Assembly: GCA_902773285.1 (NCBI GenBank)
Contig: CACYDS010000083.1
Coordinates: forward strand, 1-15,843
Direction of reading: 5' to 3'
DNA length: 15,843 nt
Origin: an uncultured Pseudomonadota bacterium
GTDB taxonomy: Bacteria; Pseudomonadota; Alphaproteobacteria; RUG11792
How positions within the stretch are numbered: position 1 is the first letter of the stretch; the number at the start of each line of letters is the position of its first letter. Both the position numbers and the translations under genes were made by a program. Of the stretch, positions 5,952 through 13,855 are shown one piece after another. The notes beneath the pieces are model-generated. The model made no database searches, was not told where the DNA came from, and worked only from the letters and a program-made list of their open reading frames with translations.

Positions 5952-6857
5952 ATGCCTATCACTTGCTATTTGTTATCACCAAGGGGGTATTGTTCTGGTG
6001 TAACCAGGGCCGTAAACATGGCTAACCAGGTTCTGAAGTTATACGGTAGTTTTTATGTAACTGAGGATGTTATCCACAATAGAGTCTTTGTTAAACAATT
6101 GGAAAAACAAGGAATGACGAAGGTTGATTCAATAGAGGATATTCCCGATGGGGCAACGGTTTTGTTTTCCGCTCACGGCGTTTCTCCGCAAGTTGTCGAT
6201 AGAGCAGAAAAGAAGGAACTGACAGTAATAGATGCGACTTGTCCGATAGTAAAATCCATCCAAAATGAAGTCAAATTAGCAAGCGAACAAGGCAAAAAAA
6301 TCGTCATTATTGGACACAAATCTCACGCAGAGATAGTTGCTCTGATGGGATACGCCAGCAATACGAAATTTTATGTTGTTTATAATGAAATTGATATAGA
6401 CTTACTTCCAGATTTTTCAGACGATGAAGTGGTGTATTTTACCCAGACTACTCTCGATTATTCCATGGTAGAGCGAATTGTAACTAAGTTAACAGAAAGG
6501 TTTCCTGGAATAAAATCCGGAAGCAAGAATAATGTGTGCTATGCCACAAGGGAGCGTCAGGATGTTGTGAGGGAAGTTGCGAAACAAATTGATTTGTTGA
6601 TAGTCATCGGCTCGTCTCATTCCTCGAACGCAAAACGACTAATTGAAGTTGCCCTTGATTCTGGCGCTAAGAAAGCCATTTTGATTGATTCAAAGGACGA
6701 CTTTGATGTTGATGAGCTATGTAATGTAAAGTCAATGGCGGTGACATCTGCAGCCTCAACTCCAGAAGAGTTAGTGCAAGATTTAGTAGAATCTTTGCAG
6801 GAAAAATTCGATATTGTGACGAGGGAATTTAGGCTTCACGATGACGCAGAAGGATAA
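5952..6857 (+). CDS. ispH: IspH, 4-hydroxy-3-methylbut-2-enyl diphosphate reductase
   Basis: IspH is the iron-sulfur enzyme that makes IPP and DMAPP in the last MEP-pathway step. The 301-residue product keeps the three cluster cysteines: C14 (RGYCSGV, usually GFCAGV), C97 (DATCPIV) and C196 (NVCYATRERQ). The substrate-binding residues are also present: H42 (VIHNR), H75 (SAHGVSP), H124 and E127 (GHKSHAEIV) and TQTT (164-167). The usual HPEVEGTMG is HAEIVALMG here, a local divergence around an intact catalytic Glu. The 3' end overlaps mutS by 17 bases. It opens the operon that dxr closes, so the two MEP enzymes are probably co-expressed. The start ATG gives the normal spacing to the first cysteine. 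Confidence 0.95.
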   Translation: MPITCYLLSPRGYCSGVTRAVNMANQVLKLYGSFYVTEDVIHNRVFVKQLEKQGMTKVDSIEDIPDGATVLFSAHGVSPQVVDRAEKKELTVIDATCPIVKSIQNEVKLASEQGKKIVIIGHKSHAEIVALMGYASNTKFYVVYNEIDIDLLPDFSDDEVVYFTQTTLDYSMVERIVTKLTERFPGIKSGSKNNVCYATRERQDVVREVAKQIDLLIVIGSSHSSNAKRLIEVALDSGAKKAILIDSKDDFDVDELCNVKSMAVTSAASTPEELVQDLVESLQEKFDIVTREFRLHDDAEG

Positions 6858-9261
6858 GACAAAGTTAACTCCAATGTTGCAACAATATTGCAACGAAAAG
6901 GAGAACTATCCAGATACCCTGTTGTTGTATAGGTTGGGTGATTTTTATGAGCTGTTTTTTGAAGATGCTGAGATTGCATCGAAAGAATTAGGGTTGGTTT
7001 TGACCAAACGGAATGATGCGCCTATGTGCGGTATTCCTTGGCATGCTTCCGAAATGTACCTAACAAAATTGATCAAAGCTGGGTACAGAGTTGCTATTTG
7101 CGAACAAATGGAAACTCCAGAAGAGGCAAGGAGAAGAGGTGGGTCAAATGCGACTATTGAACGCAAGGTAACGCGAATAATTACCAAAGGCACGCTTATC
7201 GAGCAAGAGCTTTTAGTTGGGAAGCAAAATAATTTTCTTTTGGCTATATCAGGTATTGGTAGCGATGGCACGATAGCAATAGCTTATGCTGATATTTCGA
7301 CAGGTAGATTTATTGTTGATGAGCTTCCTGTTTCTGAGCTTTTATCAACATTGGCTAAAGTGGAACCTTCGGAAATTATTTGCAACGACAGTTTGCTGAC
7401 CAACAAGGAAATTTTAGAGATTTTGGATAGCTATAAATCAATAATTAGGCCTATCCCTAGTTCTAAATGCGCGCAAAATGCTGGACAAGAGCGTTTAGCA
7501 AAATTTTTTGGGGTCAAATTTATAGATTCTTTTGGCAATCTTTCGAATCGAATTATTGAGGTTGCTTCGGCGATTGTAGATTATGTAGTAGAAGTCTATA
7601 AGTCAGATAAGGTTAATCTCACTTTTCCAAAACTAGTAAGGCGTTCCGAACATGTTGGGTTGGACAATTTTACTAGAAAGAGCTTGGAACTCACAACGTC
7701 GCAATCTGGAGATAAAAAAAGCGCATTGTTGTATAATATCGATAAAACCAAGACAGCACAGGGAGGAAGAATGCTTGCGAGGTGGCTTATGGAACCTCTG
7801 GCAAGCGTAGAAAAAATTAACAAACGCTTGGATTTCGTCGAATTTTTTTTTAAAAATGTAGGACTGTTGTCTGTGTTAGATATGCATCTCGCAGGATTTC
7901 CTGATATTGAGCGTTCGATAACAAGGATAGTAATGGGGAAAGCTAGTCCGAGAGACTTGAAGTGTATTGCTGTATCGCTAAGAAAAGCTTTAGACCTTGA
8001 TAGGTATACTGTCAGATTTCCAGAATTAAAAAATTTGAGACTCTCATTTGACAAAAGCGAAAGCATTATTGAAACGCTAGAAAAGGCGCTGACAGATGAG
8101 GTTCCATTTTTCGCAAGAGATGGAGGATTTATACGTCGCGGGTTTGATGCGGAATTGGATGAGCATATTAATTTCTTAAAAAATGGCGAATCTGTAATAA
8201 AAGAACTTCAGATGAGGTATGTTAAAGAAACAGGTATATCAACATTAAAGATAAAAAATAATTCACTAATAGGATACTTCATAGAAGTATCCCCTAATTT
8301 CGCTTCCAGGGTTCCCTACAATTTCGTACACAGGCAATCATTAGCAACTAGCCTGAGGTATAGCTCGTCTGAATTGAATGAAATCGCAAACAAAATTTAC
8401 TCGGCAGAATCAAATGTTAAGAGACGAGAGTTAGTGCTTTTCGAAGATCTGGTTAAATTAGTAGTAAAAGAAGAAGATAATATCCGGAAATTGTCAGAAA
8501 ATATTTCTTTCATAGATTTGTGTTCTTCTTTTGCGGAGTTAGCGATCGAAAAGCGCTATGTTAGACCAGAACTTACCTATGAAAAAGTTCTTGAAATAAA
8601 GAATGGAAGGCACCCCGTTGTAGAAAATAACTTGAATAGCACTGGCGCAAATTTTATCGCAAATGATTGCGATTTTTCTCAGACATCGTTTGTGTCCATC
8701 TTAACTGGCCCGAACATGGGCGGGAAAAGCACATATTTAAGGCAGAATGCAATAATCATTATTATGGCGCAGATAGGCTCATTTGTGCCAGCTGATTATG
8801 CAAAGATTGGCGTTGTAGATCGTATATTTAGTCGAGTTGGGGCCTCCGATGATATATCTTCAGGACGGTCAACCTTTATGGTAGAAATGATAGAAACCGC
8901 CACGATTTTGCAACATGCTACTGAAAAATCCTTTGTAATTCTCGACGAAATAGGCCGCGGGACATCCACGTATGACGGGTTAGCGATAGCTTGGGCAGTC
9001 GTTGAGGATATCGTGACCAGAATAAAGAGTAGGACGATTTTTGCAACACACTACCATGAATTAAATGGATTAAAAGCTACACAACCGGATGTGAAATTTT
9101 TATCAGTTACAGTTAAAGAGTGGAATAATCAGATCGTCTTTTTACACAAAATAAAAGAGGGTTTTTCTGATAAATCCTATGGAATCAATGTCGCATCATT
9201 AGCTGGTTTTCCGAAGAATGTTGTAAATAGAGCTGAAGAGATATTGAAAAGTTTTGTATAG
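6841..9261 (+). CDS. mutS: MutS, DNA mismatch recognition ATPase
   Basis: MutS recognises mismatches after replication and recruits MutL. Its 806 residues include the mismatch-wedge motif GDFYELF (F35 and E37), the connector and lever domains, the Walker A loop TGPNMGGKST (622-631), and the Walker B motif ILDEIGRGTSTYDG with D702 and E703. The ATHYHEL switch has H737. The protein ends at NVVNRAEEILKSFV, soon after the ATPase core, so it lacks most of the C-terminal tetramerisation/clamp-binding extension seen in the 853-residue E. coli enzyme. It starts inside ispH, with AGG at 6831-6833 as Shine-Dalgarno. Its presence shows that mismatch repair recognition has not been lost from this reduced genome; mutL is outside the window. 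Confidence 0.96.
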   Translation: MTQKDKTKLTPMLQQYCNEKENYPDTLLLYRLGDFYELFFEDAEIASKELGLVLTKRNDAPMCGIPWHASEMYLTKLIKAGYRVAICEQMETPEEARRRGGSNATIERKVTRIITKGTLIEQELLVGKQNNFLLAISGIGSDGTIAIAYADISTGRFIVDELPVSELLSTLAKVEPSEIICNDSLLTNKEILEILDSYKSIIRPIPSSKCAQNAGQERLAKFFGVKFIDSFGNLSNRIIEVASAIVDYVVEVYKSDKVNLTFPKLVRRSEHVGLDNFTRKSLELTTSQSGDKKSALLYNIDKTKTAQGGRMLARWLMEPLASVEKINKRLDFVEFFFKNVGLLSVLDMHLAGFPDIERSITRIVMGKASPRDLKCIAVSLRKALDLDRYTVRFPELKNLRLSFDKSESIIETLEKALTDEVPFFARDGGFIRRGFDAELDEHINFLKNGESVIKELQMRYVKETGISTLKIKNNSLIGYFIEVSPNFASRVPYNFVHRQSLATSLRYSSSELNEIANKIYSAESNVKRRELVLFEDLVKLVVKEEDNIRKLSENISFIDLCSSFAELAIEKRYVRPELTYEKVLEIKNGRHPVVENNLNSTGANFIANDCDFSQTSFVSILTGPNMGGKSTYLRQNAIIIIMAQIGSFVPADYAKIGVVDRIFSRVGASDDISSGRSTFMVEMIETATILQHATEKSFVILDEIGRGTSTYDGLAIAWAVVEDIVTRIKSRTIFATHYHELNGLKATQPDVKFLSVTVKEWNNQIVFLHKIKEGFSDKSYGINVASLAGFPKNVVNRAEEILKSFV

Positions 9262-9313
9262 TGTGTTATTCTAAATATTGTAATGGGGTATGGAATGAAT
9301 GCGGAGTTAAAAT

Positions 9314-9784
9314 ATGAGATTTCAAAGTAATCTTGCTGTAAAAGATAAGAGTCGCACTGAACTATATTTTTCTTCCAGGCGATATGTTAATCCAACACCC
9401 CATAAAAATTTAAACCGAAGTTTTTTATCAACATACGAAAAAGGTATTTCTGCCGAGCGGATTGCTGCAAAAGTACTTCAAGATGAAGGATATGAAATTT
9501 TAGGACACCGGATAAGAACTAGCTATGGAGAAATCGATCTTTTAGCAAAAAAGGAAAACGAGGTTGTCGCAATTGAAGTTAAGCAACGCAAAACTATGTC
9601 TGATGCAAAATGCTGCATATCTTTCAGACAACAAAAGAGAATTCTAAACGCGCTTCTATTTATTGCCAGTCAACGGAATAAACCATTTGAAAACTATCGC
9701 ATCGATGTAGTATGCTTAGACGCAGTTGGCAGATTTGAACATATAGAAAATGCGTTTGCAATTGAAGCTCTTGTTGCTTGTTAG
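9314..9784 (+). CDS. yraN: YraN family (UPF0102) predicted nuclease-fold protein
   Basis: The core from residue 42 matches the UPF0102/YraN family, a small PD-(D/E)XK nuclease-like fold of uncertain function: EKGISAERIAAKVLQDEGYEIL (42-63, with E48), GEIDLLA (72-78, with D75), IEVKQR (87-92, with E88 and K90), and the C-terminal RIDVV and HIENAF. All the putative active-site acids and the lysine are present. The 156-residue length exceeds the usual 115-125 because of about 40 polar N-terminal residues not typical of the family. The ATG is nevertheless well supported, by CGGAG eight bases upstream, and no better start exists. The last 35 bases overlap the next gene, a BON lipoprotein. In Escherichia coli yraN lies close to yraP (dolP), so the linkage is partly conserved. 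Confidence 0.87.
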   Translation: MRFQSNLAVKDKSRTELYFSSRRYVNPTPHKNLNRSFLSTYEKGISAERIAAKVLQDEGYEILGHRIRTSYGEIDLLAKKENEVVAIEVKQRKTMSDAKCCISFRQQKRILNALLFIASQRNKPFENYRIDVVCLDAVGRFEHIENAFAIEALVAC

Positions 9785-10319
9785 CCCAGTTATTATATCC
9801 GGATGCGTCCCCATCATAATAGGCGGAGGAATGGTTGCCGGCGGTTATACAGCTGTGCGAGAAAAAAAACTTGGAGATACATTAAACGATTCTAAAATTG
9901 ATATAGAAATCAAAAATAGGCTATATAAAATAGATCATAAACTTCAAAGTGATGTTTCTGCGGTTACTGATCATGGCAGTGTTTTGTTAACAGGAGTAGT
10001 ATCCAATCCCGAATGGGTCGGTGTGGCAGAGCGGGAAGTCTGGGCTATAAAAGGAGTATCAGAAGTTAATAACCATATCATGGTTGGCAATTTTTCTGCG
10101 ACACAACTTGTAAAAGATGATTACTTAACAACAGCTTGCAAAACGGCGTTGGTTTGCGAAAAAGATGTGCGTTCTGTGAACTTTAAGATAAAGACATATG
10201 ATTCAGTAGTATATGTACTTGGCATTGCCCGCACTGAGGGAGAACTGCGGACGGTATTAAATGTTATACAGAAGGTCAAAGGCGTTAAAAAGGTCGTTTC
10301 GTACATAAAGTTGATTTAG
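9750..10319 (+). CDS. BON-domain outer-membrane lipoprotein, DolP (YraP)-like
   Basis: The 189-residue product begins with a lipoprotein signal peptide (RLQLKLLLLVSPVIISGC), with the lipobox ISGC and lipidated Cys19. A glycine/hydrophobic stretch follows (PIIIGGGMVAGGY), as in DolP. Two BON domains are visible, at about 46-113 (IEIKNRL...VLLTGVV...VWAIKGVSEVNNHI) and 122-189 (VKIKTYDSVVYVLGIA...VIQKVKGVKKVVSYIKLI; here the second begins NFKIKTYDSVVYV). The missing Asp after the lipid Cys suggests sorting to the outer membrane, where BON lipoproteins bind anionic phospholipid and help maintain envelope integrity. The start overlaps yraN by 35 bases with no clear Shine-Dalgarno, so translation is probably coupled. 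The stop is next to the uppS start. Orthology to DolP is likely from domain order and neighbourhood but not proven. Confidence 0.85.
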   Translation: MRLQLKLLLLVSPVIISGCVPIIIGGGMVAGGYTAVREKKLGDTLNDSKIDIEIKNRLYKIDHKLQSDVSAVTDHGSVLLTGVVSNPEWVGVAEREVWAIKGVSEVNNHIMVGNFSATQLVKDDYLTTACKTALVCEKDVRSVNFKIKTYDSVVYVLGIARTEGELRTVLNVIQKVKGVKKVVSYIKLI

Positions 10320-10321
10320 TG

Positions 10322-11002
10322 ATGTCGATACCGCAGCATATAGCATTCATAATGGATGGAAATTCAACTTGGGCAAAAGAGAATAATAAGCCAGTTATGG
10401 ATGGTTATCTCGCTGGTATGCGCACTATGGCCCAGACGATTTTGGACGCCAAGGAGCTAGGAGTAAAATATGTGACGTTTTATGCCTTTTCTATGGAAAA
10501 TTGGGGACGTCCACAAAAATGGGTATCAGATTTTATGGCTCTCGCATTGCGTTTTTTTAAAAATGACAAATCCATAAAAGAAGTTCTACAAGCAGGGGCC
10601 AAACTTAAAGTTATTGGCGATATCACAAGATTATCTCAAGAAGTTCAAAACATTTTAAATGAGTACATTGAAAGAACAAAAAATCACTCAGACATAACTG
10701 TGCAGATTGCTATAAGCTATGGAGCCAGGGATGAAATTGCCAGAACAGTACAAAAGATGCAGAAACAAGGTATAGACTTTACTGTCGACAATATTTCAAA
10801 TAACCTTGATACAGCTGGAGTTCCTGATCCAGATTTAATCATTAGAACCAGTTCCAAGCAGAGGTTGAGCAATTTTTTATTGTGGCAATGTTCATATAGT
10901 GAATTATATTTTTCAAATCTTCTCTGGGGAGATTTTAATAAAGCTGAATTGAAAAAAGCGATAGACGAGTATTCCAAGAGAGAGAGGACTTATGGTAAAT
11001 AA
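10322..11002 (+). CDS. uppS: Undecaprenyl diphosphate synthase (cis-prenyltransferase), atypical active site
   Basis: UppS condenses eight IPP units onto FPP to make the C55 carrier for peptidoglycan. The 226-residue product has family motifs IMDGN, YAFSMENWGRP, VIGDITRL, SYGARDEI, PDLIIRTS, RLSNFLLWQ, YSELYF and LWGDF. The catalytic Asp (E. coli D26), N74, R194, R200 and E213 equivalents are kept. However, the GRW that follows MDGN is STW, and the stretch before GHKAG reads NKPVMDGYLAG. The diphosphate-contacting R30, R39 and H43 of E. coli are therefore Thr, Val and Tyr. Activity may be altered, or other residues may compensate. GTG at 10319 could also initiate; I chose the adjacent ATG. 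The gene overlaps cdsA by 11 bases, in the classical uppS-cdsA-dxr order. Confidence 0.9.
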   Translation: MSIPQHIAFIMDGNSTWAKENNKPVMDGYLAGMRTMAQTILDAKELGVKYVTFYAFSMENWGRPQKWVSDFMALALRFFKNDKSIKEVLQAGAKLKVIGDITRLSQEVQNILNEYIERTKNHSDITVQIAISYGARDEIARTVQKMQKQGIDFTVDNISNNLDTAGVPDPDLIIRTSSKQRLSNFLLWQCSYSELYFSNLLWGDFNKAELKKAIDEYSKRERTYGK

Positions 11003-11999
11003 TTTCGTTTTACGGATGCTTAGCACCATTACTTTTGCCCCCTTAATAATTTATGTTTTATACCTGGGGGGTATTTATTTTCAGATGTTAGCACTAGTTT
11101 GTTTATTTTTAATGTTATACGAATGGTTTTCTATGAACTGCAAAAACAAACTGCCATTATTTATTAGTTTTGCTTTAGGTTTGGGAGCATTTGCACTTTC
11201 AAAAGTTATCACGACTAGCATTTCGATCTATGATATACGTCACGTTATGTATGCATTTTGTATAACGCTAATTTGTTGTCTACTATTGATGAATAATCAA
11301 GGCAAAATGATAAGAATTTTTGCGGGAGCAATGCTTTCGCTCGTAGGCTATATGATAATTCACATGATCGTTGCAGCGAAACCATATGGCGCACCCGTTA
11401 AAGATTTAGCTATGTTCGCCGGAAGCATAATAGTGTCAATGGTTATAACTTTTTTGCTAGACAAAAAAACAAAGGAAACTAAATTTTTTATAGCAGGAAT
11501 TATATATATATTGATTCCGATGCTGTATATAACTTTTAAAGCCCTTGAATTGAGGGAAAATTTCTTCAAAATAGCAATTTGGATTTTGACAATCGTCTGG
11601 AGTTGCGATATTTTTTCATACCTCGGAGGCAGATTGATTGGAGGTGCCAAATTAGCTCCACAAATCAGCCCAAACAAGACCTGGTCTGGAGCAATAGCAG
11701 GGGCAGTAGCTACAATAACATGGTCCTATTTTGCAATAAGTAAATTCATGCAGATTGACAATATGTATGTATTAAGTATCACTGCAATAATGATAATTGC
11801 GGCAATTTTCGGGGATTTATTAGAATCCAAAGCAAAGAGAATACTGAATGTCAAAGATTCTGGCAACATAATTCCAGGGCATGGCGGAATACTTGATCGG
11901 TTAGATAGTTTACTTATGGTTTTATACGTATTTGTCATTGCGGAAATATTATGTTTTTTTAAATCGGATTTAAATATGTTGTTAACTTCAGCTAAGTGA
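10992..11999 (+). CDS. cdsA: CdsA, phosphatidate cytidylyltransferase
   Basis: CdsA makes CDP-diacylglycerol from phosphatidate and CTP in the inner membrane, the branch point to PE, PG and cardiolipin. The product is highly hydrophobic. It carries SPNKTWSGAIAG (226-237), the acidic GDLLESKAKR (274-283), and the signature KDSGNIIPGHGGILDRLDS (288-306). At 335 residues it is some 50-60 longer than typical CdsA (about 270-285). The excess lies in the N-terminal half, about residues 100-165, where two additional membrane segments (GAMLSLVGYMIIHMIV and FAGSIIVSMVITFLL) are separated by KPYGAPVKDL. The catalytic C-terminal half is conventional. It starts within uppS and its stop overlaps a possible GTG start of dxr, so the three genes are co-transcribed. 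Confidence 0.93.
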   Translation: MVNNFVLRMLSTITFAPLIIYVLYLGGIYFQMLALVCLFLMLYEWFSMNCKNKLPLFISFALGLGAFALSKVITTSISIYDIRHVMYAFCITLICCLLLMNNQGKMIRIFAGAMLSLVGYMIIHMIVAAKPYGAPVKDLAMFAGSIIVSMVITFLLDKKTKETKFFIAGIIYILIPMLYITFKALELRENFFKIAIWILTIVWSCDIFSYLGGRLIGGAKLAPQISPNKTWSGAIAGAVATITWSYFAISKFMQIDNMYVLSITAIMIIAAIFGDLLESKAKRILNVKDSGNIIPGHGGILDRLDSLLMVLYVFVIAEILCFFKSDLNMLLTSAK

Positions 12000-12004
12000 G
12001 TGTA

Positions 12005-13123
12005 ATGAAAACAGTTGCTATTTGGGGATCAACAGGAGTCATTGGAAAAAAAGCTTTCAAAATTGCTATGAATTCGGGATACAGGATAGTAGCAATAATC
12101 GGAAACAAAAATCATAAATTGCTGATGGAACAGGCGAAGCTAGCAAAACCGGAATATGTCGGTGTTGCTGATAAAAACGCATACAAAATGGTTCAAGATA
12201 TATTGCCGGCAAATGAAATTGAAGTTTTAACAGCGACGGAATTTGCCAATTTGGCTCAACTCGATGTCACTTGTAGCGTAATGGCTATTGCCGGACACGC
12301 CAGTTTGATCCCTACTTTCTCTTGTGTCGGACACGCACAAAGACTAGCTATCGCATCTAAAGAGGCGATAATTTCTGGTGGTAAATTGTTGCAGCAGTTT
12401 GCAAAAGAAATGGGTACAGAAATTATACCAATTGATTCTGAGCACAATTCGATCTTGCAGTGTTTAATTGGAGAAAACAAAACAAGCATAAAAGAACTGA
12501 TTTTGACTGCTTCGGGCGGAGCATTTGCCGATTTGGAAGAAAAGGAACTTCAAAATGTGACCTTGCAAGATGCTTTACAACACCCTAACTGGACTATGGG
12601 GATAAAAAATACAATTGATAGCGCAACATTGTTTAACAAGGCTTTAGAGCTTATAGAGGCATCTTATTTGTTTGACTGCGATATAACAAAGATAAAAGCT
12701 ATTATTCATCCTGATTCGATAATTCACGCAATAGTGAAATTTATTGATAATTCATACAAATTCCTGATGTCTTTCCCAGATATGGAATTACCAATTTCTT
12801 ATGCCTTAAATTATCCAAAACGCACTGAATGTGATTTGCCGGAATTGAATTTGGAACAAATAGGAACCCTAGATTTTAAAAAACCTAAAGAGTGGCAGAA
12901 ACGAAATATTGATTTAGCTTATCAAGCAGTAAAAGAAAAGAAAGTTATAGCTTTTAATATTGCAAATGAAATTGCAGTTTCGCAATTCATTAAAGGTAAA
13001 TTGCAATTTACTGAAATATATAAATATGTACTCAACACCCTAGAGCATGCGCAGGAAGAGCATGTAAATTCACTTGAGGATATCCAGGCTATAATTCAAG
13101 CCATAAAAAGAGGGGAAGCATAA
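12005..13123 (+). CDS. dxr: Dxr (IspC), 1-deoxy-D-xylulose 5-phosphate reductoisomerase
   Basis: Dxr converts DXP to MEP with NADPH, the first committed step of the MEP pathway and the target of fosmidomycin. From the ATG at 12005 the product has 372 residues; a GTG at 11996, overlapping the cdsA stop, would add three. The motifs are the NADPH loop GSTGVIG, ASKEAIISGG (usually ANKE), the metal-binding DSEHNSILQ, TASGGAF, the HPNWTMG and DSATLFNKALELIEA blocks around the substrate-binding Lys and Glu, and HPDSIIH (usually HPQSIIH). The loop between HPDSIIH and PDMELPISYAL (NSYKFLMS) differs from the common GSVLAQLG. The enzyme is presumably cytosolic. It closes the operon; the bamA/rseP genes that often follow are absent, and the strand switches after a structured spacer. 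Confidence 0.94.
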   Translation: MKTVAIWGSTGVIGKKAFKIAMNSGYRIVAIIGNKNHKLLMEQAKLAKPEYVGVADKNAYKMVQDILPANEIEVLTATEFANLAQLDVTCSVMAIAGHASLIPTFSCVGHAQRLAIASKEAIISGGKLLQQFAKEMGTEIIPIDSEHNSILQCLIGENKTSIKELILTASGGAFADLEEKELQNVTLQDALQHPNWTMGIKNTIDSATLFNKALELIEASYLFDCDITKIKAIIHPDSIIHAIVKFIDNSYKFLMSFPDMELPISYALNYPKRTECDLPELNLEQIGTLDFKKPKEWQKRNIDLAYQAVKEKKVIAFNIANEIAVSQFIKGKLQFTEIYKYVLNTLEHAQEEHVNSLEDIQAIIQAIKRGEA

Positions 13124-13129
13124 GCCAGA

Positions 13130-13206
13130 GTGTGGGAGGGCGTCCCGCGTGGTACACTATTACTTGATCGCAACAAGTTAACATGGCAACCATGCGACTG
13201 CGCCCT
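13130..13206. other. GC-rich, strongly foldable spacer between dxr and rnc
   Basis: The 81-base gap is richer in G/C than its surroundings and packed with complementary segments. AGGGCG (13137-13142) pairs with CGCCCT (13201-13206), GCGTGG (13147-13152) pairs with CCATGC (13190-13195, one G-U), ACTTG (13162-13166) pairs with CAAGT (13174-13178), and CATGG (13182-13186) pairs with CCATG (13190-13194). A competing hairpin is GTGTGGGA (13130-13137) with TCCC (13143-13146) and ACAC (13154-13157). There is no T run on either side, so it is not a standard intrinsic terminator. It could be a shared 3'-UTR structure of the two convergent transcripts, a small RNA, or a dispersed palindromic element. 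Confidence 0.4.
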
Positions 13207-13855
13207 ATTCAGGTTTTTCTTGTATCTGCTCTAAAATTTTGCGAGCTACGGCGATTTCAGCCTCTTTACGAGAGTGTCCTGAGGCTTTTGCGGTTCTGTT
13301 AAGTGCAGTTACGCTAAGTGTATATACAGGCTCATGAGCAGATCCAGCTATACTTAACACCTCATATCGCGGCATATCTCCGGAAAGGCGCTGGCATATC
13401 TCTTGTAGCGTAGTTTTTGGATCCTGAGCTTCATCATTGTAGCTATCAATCTTATCCTTCCACAAGTTGAGTATTACGTCTCTCACCTTGCTATAACTTG
13501 AATCTATAAAAATCGCCCCCAAAATAGCTTCCATCGCGTCAGCTAGTACTGTCTTATTCGATTTTAAGTGGTTCCCAGCTGTATGTATTACCTTATCTAT
13601 CCCAATTGTTTTGGCAATTTCGTGGCAAGTTTCCGCACAAACAAAGGCTGCTTGCATTTTTGCCATAGTCCCTTCTTTTCCAGAAGAATTTCTATATATA
13701 TGCTCCGATATAACCAACCCTAGCACCCTGTCTCCCAAGAATTCTAGTCTTTCGAATGGAATCGCATATCTTTTTATACTTGAATGATGCAACGCCTCGT
13801 TTAGCACATTCTTATTAGAAAAGTTATATCCTAATTCTCGTTCTAAGTTCTTCAT
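13205..13855 (-). CDS. rnc: Ribonuclease III
   Basis: RNase III cleaves double-stranded RNA, notably the 30S rRNA precursor and structured mRNAs. The 216-residue protein has the catalytic domain with ERLEFLGDRVLG (35-46) and DAMEAILGAIF (106-116), which together carry the four metal-binding acids. The double-stranded-RNA-binding domain begins at about 145: DPKTTLQEICQ, PRYEV, HEPVYTLSV, ASGHSRKEAE. The length is normal, a few residues below the 226 of E. coli. The ATG overlaps the lepB stop by four bases (ATGA type), giving the lepB-rnc operon common in alphaproteobacteria. The usual third member, era, is absent: the gene ends at the structured spacer facing dxr. Confidence 0.96.
   Translation of the reverse strand: MKNLERELGYNFSNKNVLNEALHHSSIKRYAIPFERLEFLGDRVLGLVISEHIYRNSSGKEGTMAKMQAAFVCAETCHEIAKTIGIDKVIHTAGNHLKSNKTVLADAMEAILGAIFIDSSYSKVRDVILNLWKDKIDSYNDEAQDPKTTLQEICQRLSGDMPRYEVLSIAGSAHEPVYTLSVTALNRTAKASGHSRKEAEIAVARKILEQIQEKPE

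Noticed and set aside
7596..8066. A 156-codon minus-strand frame inside mutS
   Set aside because: It is antisense to a well-conserved part of MutS with no independent support.
9262..9313. A separate promoter for yraN
   Set aside because: The 52-base gap has no convincing -35/-10 pair; read-through from ispH-mutS is simpler.
13130..13206. A tRNA or tRNA remnant in the GC-rich spacer
   Set aside because: There is no T-loop TTCRA sequence, no acceptor/anticodon arrangement and no CCA end.
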